DNA of 64,000 bases. Source: Scatophagus argus (taxonomy: Eukaryota > Chordata > Actinopteri > Scatophagidae). This document shows positions 38,234 through 50,085 of the stretch, one piece after another. The number at the start of each line of letters is the position of its first letter. Within the stretch, counting starts at the first letter, position 1. The notes under the pieces are model-generated. The model ran no database searches. It was not told the origin of the DNA and saw nothing but the letters and a program-made list of their open reading frames with translations. The stretch covers positions 4,704,055 through 4,768,054 of the forward strand of contig NC_058508.1 of NCBI RefSeq assembly GCF_020382885.2, written 5' to 3'. Position numbers and translations under genes: made by a program.

Positions 38234-39178
38234 ATGGCACTGAGGGCTGCATTGAGGAGCAAGTGTGGCCTGTCAAGTATGTTTGCGTCTATTAAGCACT
38301 TTGTTGCGATTTGATTGTAGGTGTGCGCGTCAGTTTTTTACAATTATTCTAACGTAGTTTGAGTTAAAAACTGTCATCTCGTCTCCGCCGGCTGTTAGCT
38401 GCGTTAGCTCTGAGCTCTGCAGAAACTGGATCAAAGGTCACTGCTGGGCTTTTTACCTTTAGCCACCAACTGTCACACATAAACCCTCCAAGTTTATATC
38501 AGCTTATACCTGCCATTAGCTATCACTGCCAGTCAGCTCATGGCCAGTTTGTTCTGAAAAATGAAGGCGTAAAAGAATAATTCAAACCCAGTTAATGTCA
38601 GTTATAGATTGATGGTGATTTATACACTGATTTGTTTTGTTCAAATTTATGCAGTAGCCAGGACGTAAAAATGCTTTTAAAATGAAGCTGCACTTTAACA
38701 GGAATACATGTGAGACACGAAGAGACAGAAATAACAATAAACTGACATAAACTTACCTGAGTTAAACTGACTAGATTTCTCTACTCTCCATAAATCTTCA
38801 TTCAGTGTGTTACTAAATCCTGTTTATACCAGCAGCAGGATTTCTCTCCTGCTCCACTTTCCTTATTATTTCAGCCACTACTATTAGCCATCTGTTCAGA
38901 ACTGTATTAGGTTGTTGTTAACATATTAATTGTTACTGCAGTCATTTGAAATAACAATTACGCTTGTTTTTGCCAGTAAGTGAAATGAAATTGTGAACTG
39001 AAACTTCTGTTCTCATTTATCATGTATGGGATTAATCATGTAGTCACATAAGAGCTGCTCTTAAAGTTTACTTTTCCAAAGTTTACTCTTTCAAGCACTC
39101 TTACGTGTAATTCTTAAAGTTTGATAAATACGTGCCAAGGACGAGACACATTATTTAAATCATGATGTTGCTTTCTTC

Positions 39179-39227
<49 letters not shown>

Positions 39228-40284
39228 GTCTTCTTGCCCAGCAGTCCTCCTGCAGCCGTCATGGCAGAGTGTGTGTGTCTCCTGTCCTCGTCACTCAGCG
39301 GAGGAACAACTCCACCTCACCTAAGATAAAAGTAGATTTCGACCAGAACACAGGTAAACATTTTTCCATCATCCCTCTTTTTCTCTTACTGTTATTGATC
39401 TGCGTCTTTCTTTTTTCTCACATGAAACCCGTAAAATCACGACATGGCTGTTCCAAACAGCATTTTCTCCTCCTAGCAGGAGGCTAATGTGTAGCGAGTT
39501 GAATCATACGAGCACAGAATTCTGGCAGTCATAAATGTTTGTCTTTGATTTGTTGATTAATTTTTTTGGTGAATTCTTTTAGTTCATGGTCTCTGTCTCT
39601 CTGCAGGTGTGGCTTTGATGCGCATGCAGAGTCCACCCGTCAACAGCCTCAGTTTAGATTTCCTCACAGAGTTCTGCATCGCCACAGAGAAGCTGGAGAT
39701 GGATAAGAGTTGCCGAGGCCTCATCATCACCTCGGTACAGTATAACCTCATTGTTTAAAGCTGCAGTTTAAGATGGGTCTTTTGGCTTTGTGTGCGTGTT
39801 ACAGGGGAGGTAGTGTATTATAAAATGCTTCAAATTGCATCGTAGGACATACTTTTTAATGTTTTAGAATGTTGTTTAATCAGTCAGGATAGCACTTTTA
39901 ATGTTGGATTGTATGACACAATTTTTAAATGTTGCGGAAGAAACTGATAGGTTACCCGATGTGTGTATGGATTTAATGTAGAGCCAACCCAAGGTGTTTT
40001 CAGCCGGGCTGGACATCATGGAGATGTACAGGAAGAGTCCAGAGCACTGCGCAGAGTTCTGGAAAGCTGTTCAGGAGATGTGGCTGAAGCTCTATGGCTC
40101 CAACATGATCACTATTGCTGCAATCAATGTACGTATAAATCAGAAAAATGAAAAGATCAGACATCTTCCAGATACACTACATGATATCAGGAACATGACA
40201 CCTTTCACTACCTCTCCAATACCTGTGTGTGTCTGTGTGTGTAGAATATGTTAGAGACATGAAGAAGTTTAAACATCTTTTGTT

Positions 40285-40335
<51 letters not shown>

Positions 40336-41606
40336 GACAGTAAACCACAATTACTTAACCATCATTATTGATAGCCATTACCAAAGGCAAACTAAGTGCA
40401 GAAAGACAGGGCTGGCAGCAGCAACACCACATGCAACCAGCCACAGTATATCAGAGACAGAGGCAAGGTAGTGTGTCCCGGGTGTAACTCCTCGCTCCCT
40501 CCACAGGGTTCCAGTCCTGCAGGAGGCTGCCTGATGTCTATTGCCTGTGACTACAGGATAATGGCGGACAACCCTCGCTACAGCATCGGCCTTAATGAGA
40601 CGCAGCTCGGCATTGTAGCACCTTTTTGGTAAGGAATTGTTAATATGAATATGACAAGGGGGTTGGCTGATTGTTTGTATTTTAATATCTTCCGATTGAA
40701 GATGAACCAGATCGCAATTAATATGTGCAGCTGTGCACACTCTGCTCTGCCCCTGGCAAAATGGTCCAAAAAACAACTGCCAATCTCCCATTCGATCATC
40801 GATATACAATCTGATTGTCAGTCAGCACAACCCTGTATGACAACGCCCATGACAGCTGTGGTCAGTCGCTTTCACCTGATTGACTGTGGTAAACAGGTAG
40901 TGCTGCTGTGTGCAGGTTTAAGGACACCATGATGAACACAGTGGGCCATCGAACCACAGAGATGGCTCTGGAGTTAGGGCTGCTTTACAACCCTTCAGAG
41001 GCCCTGAAGATAGGACTGGTGGACCAGCTGGTACCTGAAGACGAGGTCCTCACCACAGCCACACAGACAATGACCAAATGGTTGGCTATTCCAGGTACGT
41101 AAATCGCAAAGTAGCACTTTTTTTCATTTGTACCTAGTGTGTTGGGGGGGAGCAATTTGATAATTTTAGACCTTGTTCAACAAAATCATAGCATAACTAA
41201 TGTCAATGTCAGCCATCTGACTGAAATTAAACGGATACAGCAAACCTTTTTGTGACTTCCCATATAGATACTGCACCAATTAAAATATTAGTTATTTCTA
41301 GTTATTACACTTTTGACCAAATAAGTGCTGATTTCTTAACAAAAGTTTTAAATAGGTCAGAATCTGATACTTTGGTTGGAGGTCCAGTAACTCCACTGGT
41401 AGAATCTGTGAGCTAACTGTCCATCTGTTCACTTTGCAGACCACGCCAGACAGATCAGCAAGTCCATGATCAGGAAGCCAACCATCGACAAGCTAAAGTG
41501 TAACAGAGAGGCTGACGTCCAATACTTTGTCAACTTCATCACCAAAGACTCCATTCAGAAGTCGCTCGGCATGTATCTGGAGATGCTTAAAAAGAGAAAG
41601 GGCTAA
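38234..41606 (+). CDS. eci1: Enoyl-CoA delta-isomerase 1, mitochondrial; tandem copy B
   Basis: This is a second intact eci1 with the same role as copy A. Exons are 38234-38276, 39228-39353, 39607-39734, 39982-40128, 40507-40628, 40916-41094 and 41440-41606, each exactly as long as its copy-A partner, giving 303 residues. Motifs are PPVNSLSLDF, VFSAGLDIMEM, SSPAGGCL and GLNETQLGIVAPFW with catalytic-position E179. The end is SIQKSLGMYLEMLKKRKG. Its NETQ and PRYSIGLNE read closer to the family consensus than copy A. Divergence from A is very uneven: exon 3 differs by one base in 128, while exons 1 and 7 differ at many positions. No inactivating change is seen. The first-exon junction codes Ser where copy A has Gly. 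It is convergent with dnase1. Confidence 0.92.
39185..39224. repeat. TG microsatellite at the eci1b exon 2 acceptor
   Basis: A long TG run ends directly in TGCAG before exon 2. Copy A has a shorter equivalent at about 33441-33463. Confidence 0.9.
40288..40335. repeat. CT microsatellite in eci1b intron 4
   Basis: A run of CT dinucleotides with one TTTC interruption, absent from the matching intron of copy A. Confidence 0.9.
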
Positions 41607-41812
41607 GGGAGAGTGGGAAACAAAAAAATCACACTCACATATAAGAGCCATAACAAGAAATGACAGTGAGCTTGGCGTGCAGTAGCCCACAGTGGGCAAA
41701 GCTTTTGTCATGTCTAACAGATTTATCTACATTCACTTTTTCTAACTGCCTTTTAGACAGAAATTTCCATATAAATGGGTCTGTTAATGTGTTCAGCGTG
41801 TTGATTGGTGTG

Positions 41813-41818
41813 ATTAAA
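41813..41818 (+). promoter_or_regulatory. eci1: Possible eci1b polyadenylation signal (ATTAAA)
   Basis: ATTAAA lies 207 bases beyond the stop codon. An AATAAA at about 41930 is an alternative. Confidence 0.35.
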
Positions 41819-42144
41819 GAATGAAGGTCAAAATCACATTGTTCTCAGTCATTGTCACTTTCATTTTTTCATTACTTTATCTCAAGAGGTTAAAAAAAAA
41901 AAAAAAAAAGGTCTCAGGTCTCATTCAAAAATAAAAGGTTGCTATTCGGTACCCAGTCACTCAACAAACTGCCAGTACTTTCAGTCTGAGAATCATCATC
42001 CCAGATACTCCAGAGAAATTGCTTTTCTTAAGTAGAAATGGATTCCCAGTTAAATCAGCAACCTCTTTTCTGGAGCTGAGAGACTTGTTTTCCACATGCC
42101 TGTTCCAATAAGCAAGTTTGCAATGAAATAATTTGGAAGATTTG

Positions 42145-42150
42145 TTTATT
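42145..42150 (-). promoter_or_regulatory. dnase1: dnase1 polyadenylation signal (AATAAA on minus strand)
   Basis: TTTATT on the plus strand gives AATAAA 109 bases beyond the dnase1 stop codon. Confidence 0.4.
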
Positions 42151-42258
42151 GTGGTATTGTAATTCATTGTTGGAGAGAGTTCCTCCGCTGAATAATCATT
42201 ATTCAGATTCAGCCTGGCGGCCTGCAGCTGTTGGAGTCGTGATTCAGACAGCAGGAGT

Positions 42259-43053
42259 CTAGCCAATCAGCTTCACCTCCACAGGGAAGTGGTCACTGAC
42301 AGCCAAGGCCTGAGAGGGATACAGAAAACACTGTAGAGAGTTTCCCCATGGCGATTTGTTGTCAGTCCAGCTCTGGCTACAGACAATTGTTTGAGTGTAT
42401 GCAGTTAGACAGAACACAGGTGATTACCTTCTCAGCAGTATCATAAAGACCTACATACAGTACACTGGTGGTTTTGCTTGTTTTAGCCCATCATCCAAAA
42501 AATAGCATCATAATTAGCATCGGTGCTGAAATAGTCCAGCACATAACAATCCTTAAAATGAATGAAACTAGTTACAACATGTTAATCAGTGAGCTTTAAA
42601 GTTGCTTGTACCTTTGGACAGAGCCAGTTTAACTTGTTGCTGGGATCTCTCCGGCTTGAGATACTATTTTGCCAGGATGGCAAAGGCATGAAAGGTCAGA
42701 TATTCTTACCTTAACCCTAACAATCAACCGAACCAGCTAACAAAGGTAACAAACAAAGGTGTTGCACCAGTCAGCCACAGTGCACAGACCATACCCTGAC
42801 TAGACTCCTACATCACTGCTGCAAGGTGGAAACATTAACCACTGGAGGTCAGAAGTGAATTGTATCATGGAAGAGAAAACAAAAAAAAGCAAAACTTGTT
42901 TTTACCAGACTCTGGCTGAGATTTAATTCCGTCATGTAGTTGTAGACCCGAGCGCTGCCCTGCACCACTCCTTTCATCATGTCAGTGGTTACCACGATCC
43001 TGCAAATTCAGGAACAAGGGTGGAATCCCAGAGCCCTCATATGCATGTGTTTG

Positions 43054-43084
<31 letters not shown>

Positions 43085-44661
43085 CTGTCCACCTGTCATA
43101 AGGGCAGTTGGTGTGTGACACTGTAGTGTCGGCTTGATCAGTGATCAGCCAGTGGAAACTCTTGTCGGTGAAGAGGCGGATCTGCTGCCATTCAGAGCCC
43201 GTCACATAACTGCAGCCTGCGTTGAAGTCGCCCAGCAGTATGATGTCCTGCAGGGAGATTGTATCGTATCATCCCCATCTCATATTTAATAACATCAGTT
43301 ATCCTTTGCGCTCTACCTTTTCTTATTATGTAATCCATAAGTGATTTTGCGTGTGGGTGCGTTTGTAGAGTCACACTCACGTTGGTGTTCCAGCGTGCGC
43401 GGACGTCAGCCACCACGTCATAGAGGGAGTTCACTTCCTTCACAGCGGATTCTGGAGAGGTGTGCTGGGGGATCAGAACAAAGTCCCTCACAGCTGGAAA
43501 ACAAGGGAGGAAAGGAATGAAAAGTGACATTCTTGCCTTTTAAATTCAAGTTAACAAGTTTTTTTAAAGGGTGCACTGGTGACCAACAGACCTCATGACC
43601 TCATAGTCTCATCCTACACAAGTCTCAGAGCTCAGCTGATCACCTAATGAAAGAGAAAATCTACAGCTCTGGTGTCTGAAGGTGAAAAAGCAGCCTACCG
43701 GTATATCTGGAGGAGAACATGACAGTAAAGGGCTCTCTGTTGAAAGTGTCTGTCCCACAGGGCTCGCAGCCATCATCATAGGTGTAGCTTTTAGCCACGG
43801 ACACCATCTGCACCCTGACGAGGAAAGATACAACTTACACACACGTTGTTCAGCTTCTTCCCTGACTGAGTTATTGCCTGTAAAACCTTGCTTTTGAAGA
43901 GGCTTTCTAACAGCGGGTAAGATCCATCAACTCTGATGCCTATTAGTCAGCAATTCACAGCATCACAGGACCATTTCCAAAACTCAGTTGTCACATATTT
44001 CACTCATTGAGTTACAGTCCTGTCAGTTCTGTGCCTTCTATTGGCCACTAATGTGTAATTCTACATATGTGAATGGATGAAACATAAAACTTCTACTGCA
44101 CCATTTATTTAAGAGGAATGTCTGCAATTCACTAATGACTGTTGTTACTTTTCAGATTGAGATACATACAAAACATACATAGCATCCATAATAAAATATG
44201 ATACATTAAACTGCCTAACTGGAAATTAGCTCCACCGGGACCAGCTACAACATTAAATGCTTTCAGCAATAAGCACAAGCCATAACAATGTGATGTACAT
44301 TTTGCTAATAGCACTTTTTTTCTTAATTAAATAAGGTTTTGAAAGTGGGACTTTTTACTTGCAGTGGAGTATTTTAACAATGCTGTTTGGCTACATGGCC
44401 TCTGTCTGACCACCGTCCTCACAATCAGGACACAAAGTTACTGTGGAGCTGAAGGAAATAATGCTTTAGAGCGGAAACTTTTCTGTTTCTGTGAACTGAT
44501 GTGGGGTCTCTACAGCGGATTTCTACAAAAAGCTGTTTTAATGGCTTTGTCTTTTGCCTCACAGTGTACCTGTACAGGAACAGATATCTCTCCTTGTAAG
44601 TGCTGCGACCCAGAGGCTCGCTGACGATGTAACCGTATGTGAACTGAGAACCTCTGTGAAA

Positions 44662-44700
<39 letters not shown>

Positions 44701-45561
44701 TATGAAGAGCATAATTTTGTTTATCATACATCATAATGTGATTTTAAGCTGAGCACCTCACTACACAGTACAAATCATGTTTTGGACACCATATTCTGTG
44801 TAATAACATGATGCTATGTGAACGTGTGTAGTTTGTCTAACTTGTTGACATGCTCCATGAGTTTTTTGGTTGCTGACAGATCGCTGTCCCTGACCTCCTG
44901 GATAAGAATGATGTCATAGCGGTGGACAATCTGAAAAACAGGAAATGATATATATATATCTGATTTAAGTTCTCTTTCACCTCAATGTCTAATTTCTAGT
45001 GTAGCTCATTGAAGTATGGCTCTCCTAGAATAAAATAAATAAAGAGATAACCCAGTAAAATCTATTTTTCCTGCGTAATTATGTTTGCACATCTGTGCTT
45101 CTTATTGTTCCAGGTAGTAAGTGTACTTAGTATTTCTCGGCCAAAATAACCCAGCAGATGTCATAGTGATGTAATCAGGTTTTCACTGAGCTCGGTTTCG
45201 CACAATACAAATTTATAGCAGAAACCTTGCGATACGTACTGGGGACATACAAAGACTTTGTTTTTTGTTTTTTTCAGAGTTTAAAGAAATTATGAAAGCA
45301 GGAATTGTGGAATGCATACACATACAGTCTTATGCACAATATATTAGTCTGTGCTGTATTTCATATTTGGGTACTGGTGCTGAGATACAAGCTCAGGAGA
45401 AAACAGGAATAGCAGATTCAGACCTTGCTGATGATGTTCATCAGAGTTGTGTTGGAGGCTTTCGTGTCTCCAAATGACTTGATGTTGAAGGCTCCCAGCA
45501 GCAGAGAGTTGGAAAGATGCAGCAGGGCCAAAAAGAGACCCGAAGTACACACCAAACGCAT
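42259..45561 (-). CDS. dnase1: Deoxyribonuclease I, secreted
   Basis: This secreted Ca/Mg-dependent endonuclease cleaves extracellular and dietary DNA. Minus-strand exons are 45424-45561, 44842-44930, 44570-44653, 43699-43814, 43381-43493, 43093-43247, 42906-42999 and 42259-42309: 840 bases, 279 residues, against about 282 for DNase I. A signal peptide covers residues 1-19 or so ([11 protein letters not shown]), then GAFNIKSFG. Counting 19 ahead of bovine mature numbering, E58, E97, H153 (IPQHTSP) and D187 ([10 protein letters not shown]) sit at E39, E78, H134 and D168. SDHFPVEV supplies the second catalytic His (H270). Cysteine pairs 120/123 (GCEPCG) and 192/228 are present, which favours DNASE1 over DNASE1L2. 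The sequon N37-T-T matches the bovine N18 site. Actin-contact positions Y84, V86 and E88 are kept, but bovine A114 is F133. Exon 1 uses donor GTCTGA, which is weak. Confidence 0.93.
42510..42690 (-). repeat. Dispersed teleost repeat copy in dnase1 intron 7
   Basis: GAAATAGTCCAGCACATAAC, CAGTGAGCTTTAAAGTTGCT and TGGACAGAGCCAGTTTAAC are antisense phrases of the family seen near 14675 and 30545. Confidence 0.5.
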
Positions 45562-48500
45562 CCTGTGTCAAAGATTTCAGACATTCAAAAAAACAGACTT
45601 TTTCAGATTCCCCCAGTCTTTTTTTTTTTTTTAGTGACATATTGTCTTAGTGTGGGACTGAGAGACGGACGGGACACCTGCACTCCTGGACACATGACAA
45701 CGCGATCCCTGTTCCTGGCACTTTATCTAACTGCAAGTCTGCAACTTGAAATGTGATGTGCTACTTTATGCAGAAGCAGCAGTCATGCTGGCTACTGCGT
45801 AAAACATTACTCCTGGAGGAGAGTATATTATCCTGTTACCCTGGTTATGCTGGAACGAAGTGACTCTTGGGCAAAGGTTGTAAAATATTCAAATGGAAAG
45901 CTGCAGCTCTAGAGTGGTGACCACACTGTTTGTCAGTAAAACCACATGCTATTGTAACACAGGATACAATCTTTGCCTTTAAAGAAACATGTTGCAGTGT
46001 TACACAGCCACCAATAATTGCAATTCCAAGCAACCAACAGGTTCATAGCTTTGTTATACTAAATAATTCATCCATATTACCAAGACAAAAAGTTTCTAAA
46101 TGTGCTTATCCCTCACAGTGTAGGCTTTGTTCTGCTGATCTACCTGCTCGCGTGAGTCTGTGCGGGGGAAGACGAGGAGGAGGAGGCCTGTTGTAAGCAG
46201 AGCACAGAGGCTTGCTTGTGTGAATCCCAGGAAGCTTCTGAGCAAAACCATGGATAGTGTCACACGGGAGGTTTTTATTTACCTGCATGTGCATGTGACT
46301 GGGAAGGGGCGGAGAGGCAGGGTGTGCTGTGGATGGGGTGCAGGGTACAGGTGATGGTGGTCTGACTCTGACAACAGTTTCATGTATATATATATATGCA
46401 AGTGACGATTTGGCCGTCTCAGTAGGAATTAGTAGAAACGCAGAGGGGTGTGTCGTTTTGCCACAGATTTCATTTATTTTCCAGGCTTATCATCTGATGG
46501 CATTCTGTGTTAGTAACATCCAATTTATGTAACAAAAGGAAACATTAATAAGGCCTCACAGTTAAGCCCAGCTGCCCATATAAATCATGGATGACCTTCC
46601 AGCAACACCAGAAATAGGTGCGCAAATACTTTATTAAGTATTATGTCCTGTCAAACAGTTGAGGAGTCACATACATTCTTTCACTCCCAAACAAGCTTTA
46701 TTGAGCTTTAATGGACAACATAGTGTGTGTTCTTAAATTCAGTGACAGACTTATCAATATTCTGCTTTGCTGAAAGACATGCATCAGGGATTTTTGGAGG
46801 TAATTACAATGTGAATATTTGGTAATACGGCATGTACCATGTTTTGTTCTGAGTCAATAATACCCAGCGCAGTCTATGTCCACAATAACTATCATTAAGC
46901 GGGAAACAAAATATGTAAATTTCAATCTTTCATCAGATGATGGCTTATGAACATCAGATCTGTGAACAGATCAGGGGTACATCCATGGCAGAGAGTCACC
47001 TGTCATTAGCATAATTCTCTCTAACACCAACATAGCTAAAATTCTCATACCCAGAATGCAAATAATCTTTTGTCGTAGCTATTGTAAATGGACATATAAA
47101 CTCAGCATGTTAGTCCCCTCGATTACTTAATATGTACTGGGTTTGTTAAAGAGTACTTAGAGTGTAATTCATTTGTTGATACATTTTTTTTTAAACCCTG
47201 TATTTCCCCATTAAGTACTTCACAGGTACGCTGGAAATGAAAAATGTCTAAACTGTAATTTGCAGGCTAAAATCCGAAGTGGTCTGACTGAGGGTCTATG
47301 CTGTGCCCGTCGGCTGTGGAGAGTACCGGGAGTCAGAGTGTGGATTTTGTTTTCCTAGACAGAATACGTCTCTAACCCTCAGGTTGGCGCTGCAGAGCAC
47401 AACCAGGCACAACAACAGTTTGTTTTCACACGCCATCACTCATGAACACTTACCTACAAATTCTAAATTATATATTTATGGTTTAATACATACTGTTTTT
47501 AACATACTGGTCATCACTGTCACTGTTTACTATAAACAAATGTGTTTACATGCATATATTGCATTTGTATTGTTTACACTTAACTTTTATACAGACATCA
47601 TGTGTCATTCATCACTGTTGCTTTTCATGTAGGACACACACACACACACACACACACATACATATAAACAGATAGATCAATAGATAGATGCCGTGTGGTT
47701 TTTGTACTGCCATGATGTGTTCAAATGCCTTCAAAAATTCACTTTTAAAATATCAACCTTAAATCACAGTATTAATTTTAGATTCCATGTATTTTAAAAT
47801 GTTATTCTTTTTAGTATGTTTATATGTCACCATTTGCACTGGTCAATGCATGAGATCAGTAGAGGCTATTTTTACCTGCAGTATTTGCAGTGGCAATGAG
47901 AAGACTACAGATGGCTGACTTCATGATAAGCAGAGTTGATTTAAGGTTATGTGTGATGGAAACTTTTTGCCGTGTTAAGCCACGTTTACATGGTATTCAT
48001 GCCAAAATATGTCTTCTAGTAAAAGAAAAAAAACAACTGAACAAAACTAAAACCAATAATAAGTATACAACCAACAAAAGTGCATATGTTGTTTTCATTG
48101 CAGTTCTTTTTCATTCATGTTCTTTTTTCTTTTGCATGTAAAGATTTTCAAATCCACTGCAGGTTTGAGCAGTTTGTGGTACAAGAGAACATTAGCCGAG
48201 AGATCAGAGTCAGTGTGTTAAGAAAACAAGAAATAGTGAGAACAGAGAGTGACAAGGCGCTGAAATGGTCATATTGTTCAAATAATGTGATTAAATTCAT
48301 GATCATTTTACTGCATGGTAGGTTGATCTCACTTTAGCCCTTTTTCTTTTGCTTTGTTTGCCTTTTCTTTATGAGCCTTAGTCTGCCACAACATCACAGT
48401 CTCACATTTTCACATTTTTTCTTTATGTTTTTGTTATAACATCTGTACGTGATGTGTACAGTTTGTTTAGGGGTAAGGCTTCATTTCCGGCACCTCTCAA

Positions 48501-48800
48501 AAATGCACTATTAAACTGAGTTAAACTTTACTATGACGTAAAACAGGGAGGGACACAGTAATGATGCTAGCTAGTTGTTCCTTGGAAACAGGACAAGCGA
48601 GTAGATTCTCTATAGTCCACACTTCAGGCCAGTAGGTGGCAACAAAGCGCTAATATGTTTAATACCAAACGGCTAATCACTCGAAGAAAACGCTTAGCGA
48701 GACGTCATTCGTGTAGCAGCAGTGACAAACAGGAAGAAAACATCCAGCTGTTACCTAATTACCAAAGCAGTGAGAGCTCTGGCTAGCCTAGCAGCCTGTG
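45562..48800. other. Divergent interval between dnase1 and naa60
   Basis: No coding exon was recognised. On the minus strand a GC-richer patch at about 46140-46230 ends in GAGCAG|GTAGATC and could be a dnase1 untranslated exon, with ATATATATAT at about 46386-46397 further upstream. A CA tract lies at about 47636-47660. The rest is AT-rich. Confidence 0.4.
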
Positions 48801-48947
48801 TAGCGCTGGTACAGTAATGAAACGGTCTTGTGAATTGGGAATAGACTGGTGTTTTATCATGCTTTGTCCGGCGTAGTGACTGTATCGATTGATACCCAAG
48901 GGATATAATTCTTCTTCACTTTCCTCCGGTCTGAGTGTTGAAACAAG
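48800..48947 (+). other. naa60: Probable untranslated first exon of naa60
   Basis: A moderately GC-rich segment ends AAACAAG|GTACGT, a strong donor consensus. The next supported acceptor on this strand is CTGCAG at 50079, six bases before the naa60 ATG. The 5' boundary is a guess. Confidence 0.45.
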
Positions 48948-50085
48948 GTACGTTAGCCTAACAGCAAAACGTTAGCTAGCGGTAGCTAAGTTTAGCTTGT
49001 ATGCTAATGAGAAGGAGGCTGTTACATTTGCAAAAGCTTACTTTATCAGTACACCACATTTTATCGGTTGTCTTTTGATTACCTGAGTGATTACTTTGCT
49101 ATTCTGTTAATACCTGCAGAGTGAAGAATACTTTTTTCCATAAAGCTTTAGCTGGATCTAACAAAATCAACTAATGAGAATAGTATAAGTATGTTTCTGT
49201 TAACGTCTGCAGAGTAAGCTGGGTAATTGAATGAGACATGTTCGCTTCGTATAAATACTTAATGTAGTCAGCAGTAATGAAGTGAGGTTTATAGCTGTTT
49301 GTAGCAGCTCGTTACCAAGACTAAATGGACGTAATGCATCCTCCACATCTCTACAAACATGCAACGTTGTCTGTGTTCACTATGATGTCAAAGGATATTC
49401 ATGAACTGAATTCATCAACTATTTAACTCCATAAATTAAATGTAATTTTCAATGACATCTGTTAGTGCTTTATAGACCTAGCAATCAACGAATAAAAACA
49501 AAAAAAAGGTTGAAACTAATTGATGCAAAAATGGTTAATTGCAGCCATTCTGTCAATCCAAATGCAGTCGTCAGTACAGATTAAGGCTGCAAATAATGTT
49601 TCTAAAAAGTGAAAACACTTCTCAGCACTGTCAACCTGCAGAGGTAAAGTGAATACACACATACACACTCCCACATTATTGAAAGTGTGGTATGAGGGAG
49701 GGAGAAGCCCGCACAATGATGGAGAGCAGCTAGCCTGTATCTTGTTTTTTTCAAAATAAACCAAACTAGTGAACCCTATTGGAAAGTGTCAAGCTTTGTT
49801 AGAACTCCAGCTGTGGTTGCTAAATTAGATAGCATTTTTGGTGCTGTTTGAAAACCTTCACTGTCTTAAAGGTGTTACTCTCAAACCTGTGCATAATCTA
49901 CATTGGATTCTTTTGAGTATAAATGACCCCTCTTCGCTGAATTTACAACTCACTGTCGCTCTGTCACATTTTTGAAAAACAAACCTCGCTCGCCCTGATC
50001 TCTTATTTGTCGATTTAGGTCGATGTTGTTGACACTGGGACTGACCAAACCTGTCTGTGCACTCTGTCGGTCCCTGCAGGTGTGA

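Larger units (their letters stand above)
41607..42258. other. Convergent 3' ends of eci1b and dnase1
   Basis: The interval holds the two 3' UTRs and a long A-run at about 41892-41910. No gene is seen. Confidence 0.5.

Noticed and set aside
40378-40809. 143-codon minus-strand frame across eci1b exon 5
   Set aside because: It is antisense to a confirmed exon and its introns, with no domain.
42259-45561. Assignment as dnase1l2, suggested by its nearness to eci1
   Set aside because: The GCEPCG disulfide motif and the NREP context are those of DNASE1, whereas DNASE1L2 lacks that Cys pair as I recall it. naa60 next door also fits DNASE1.
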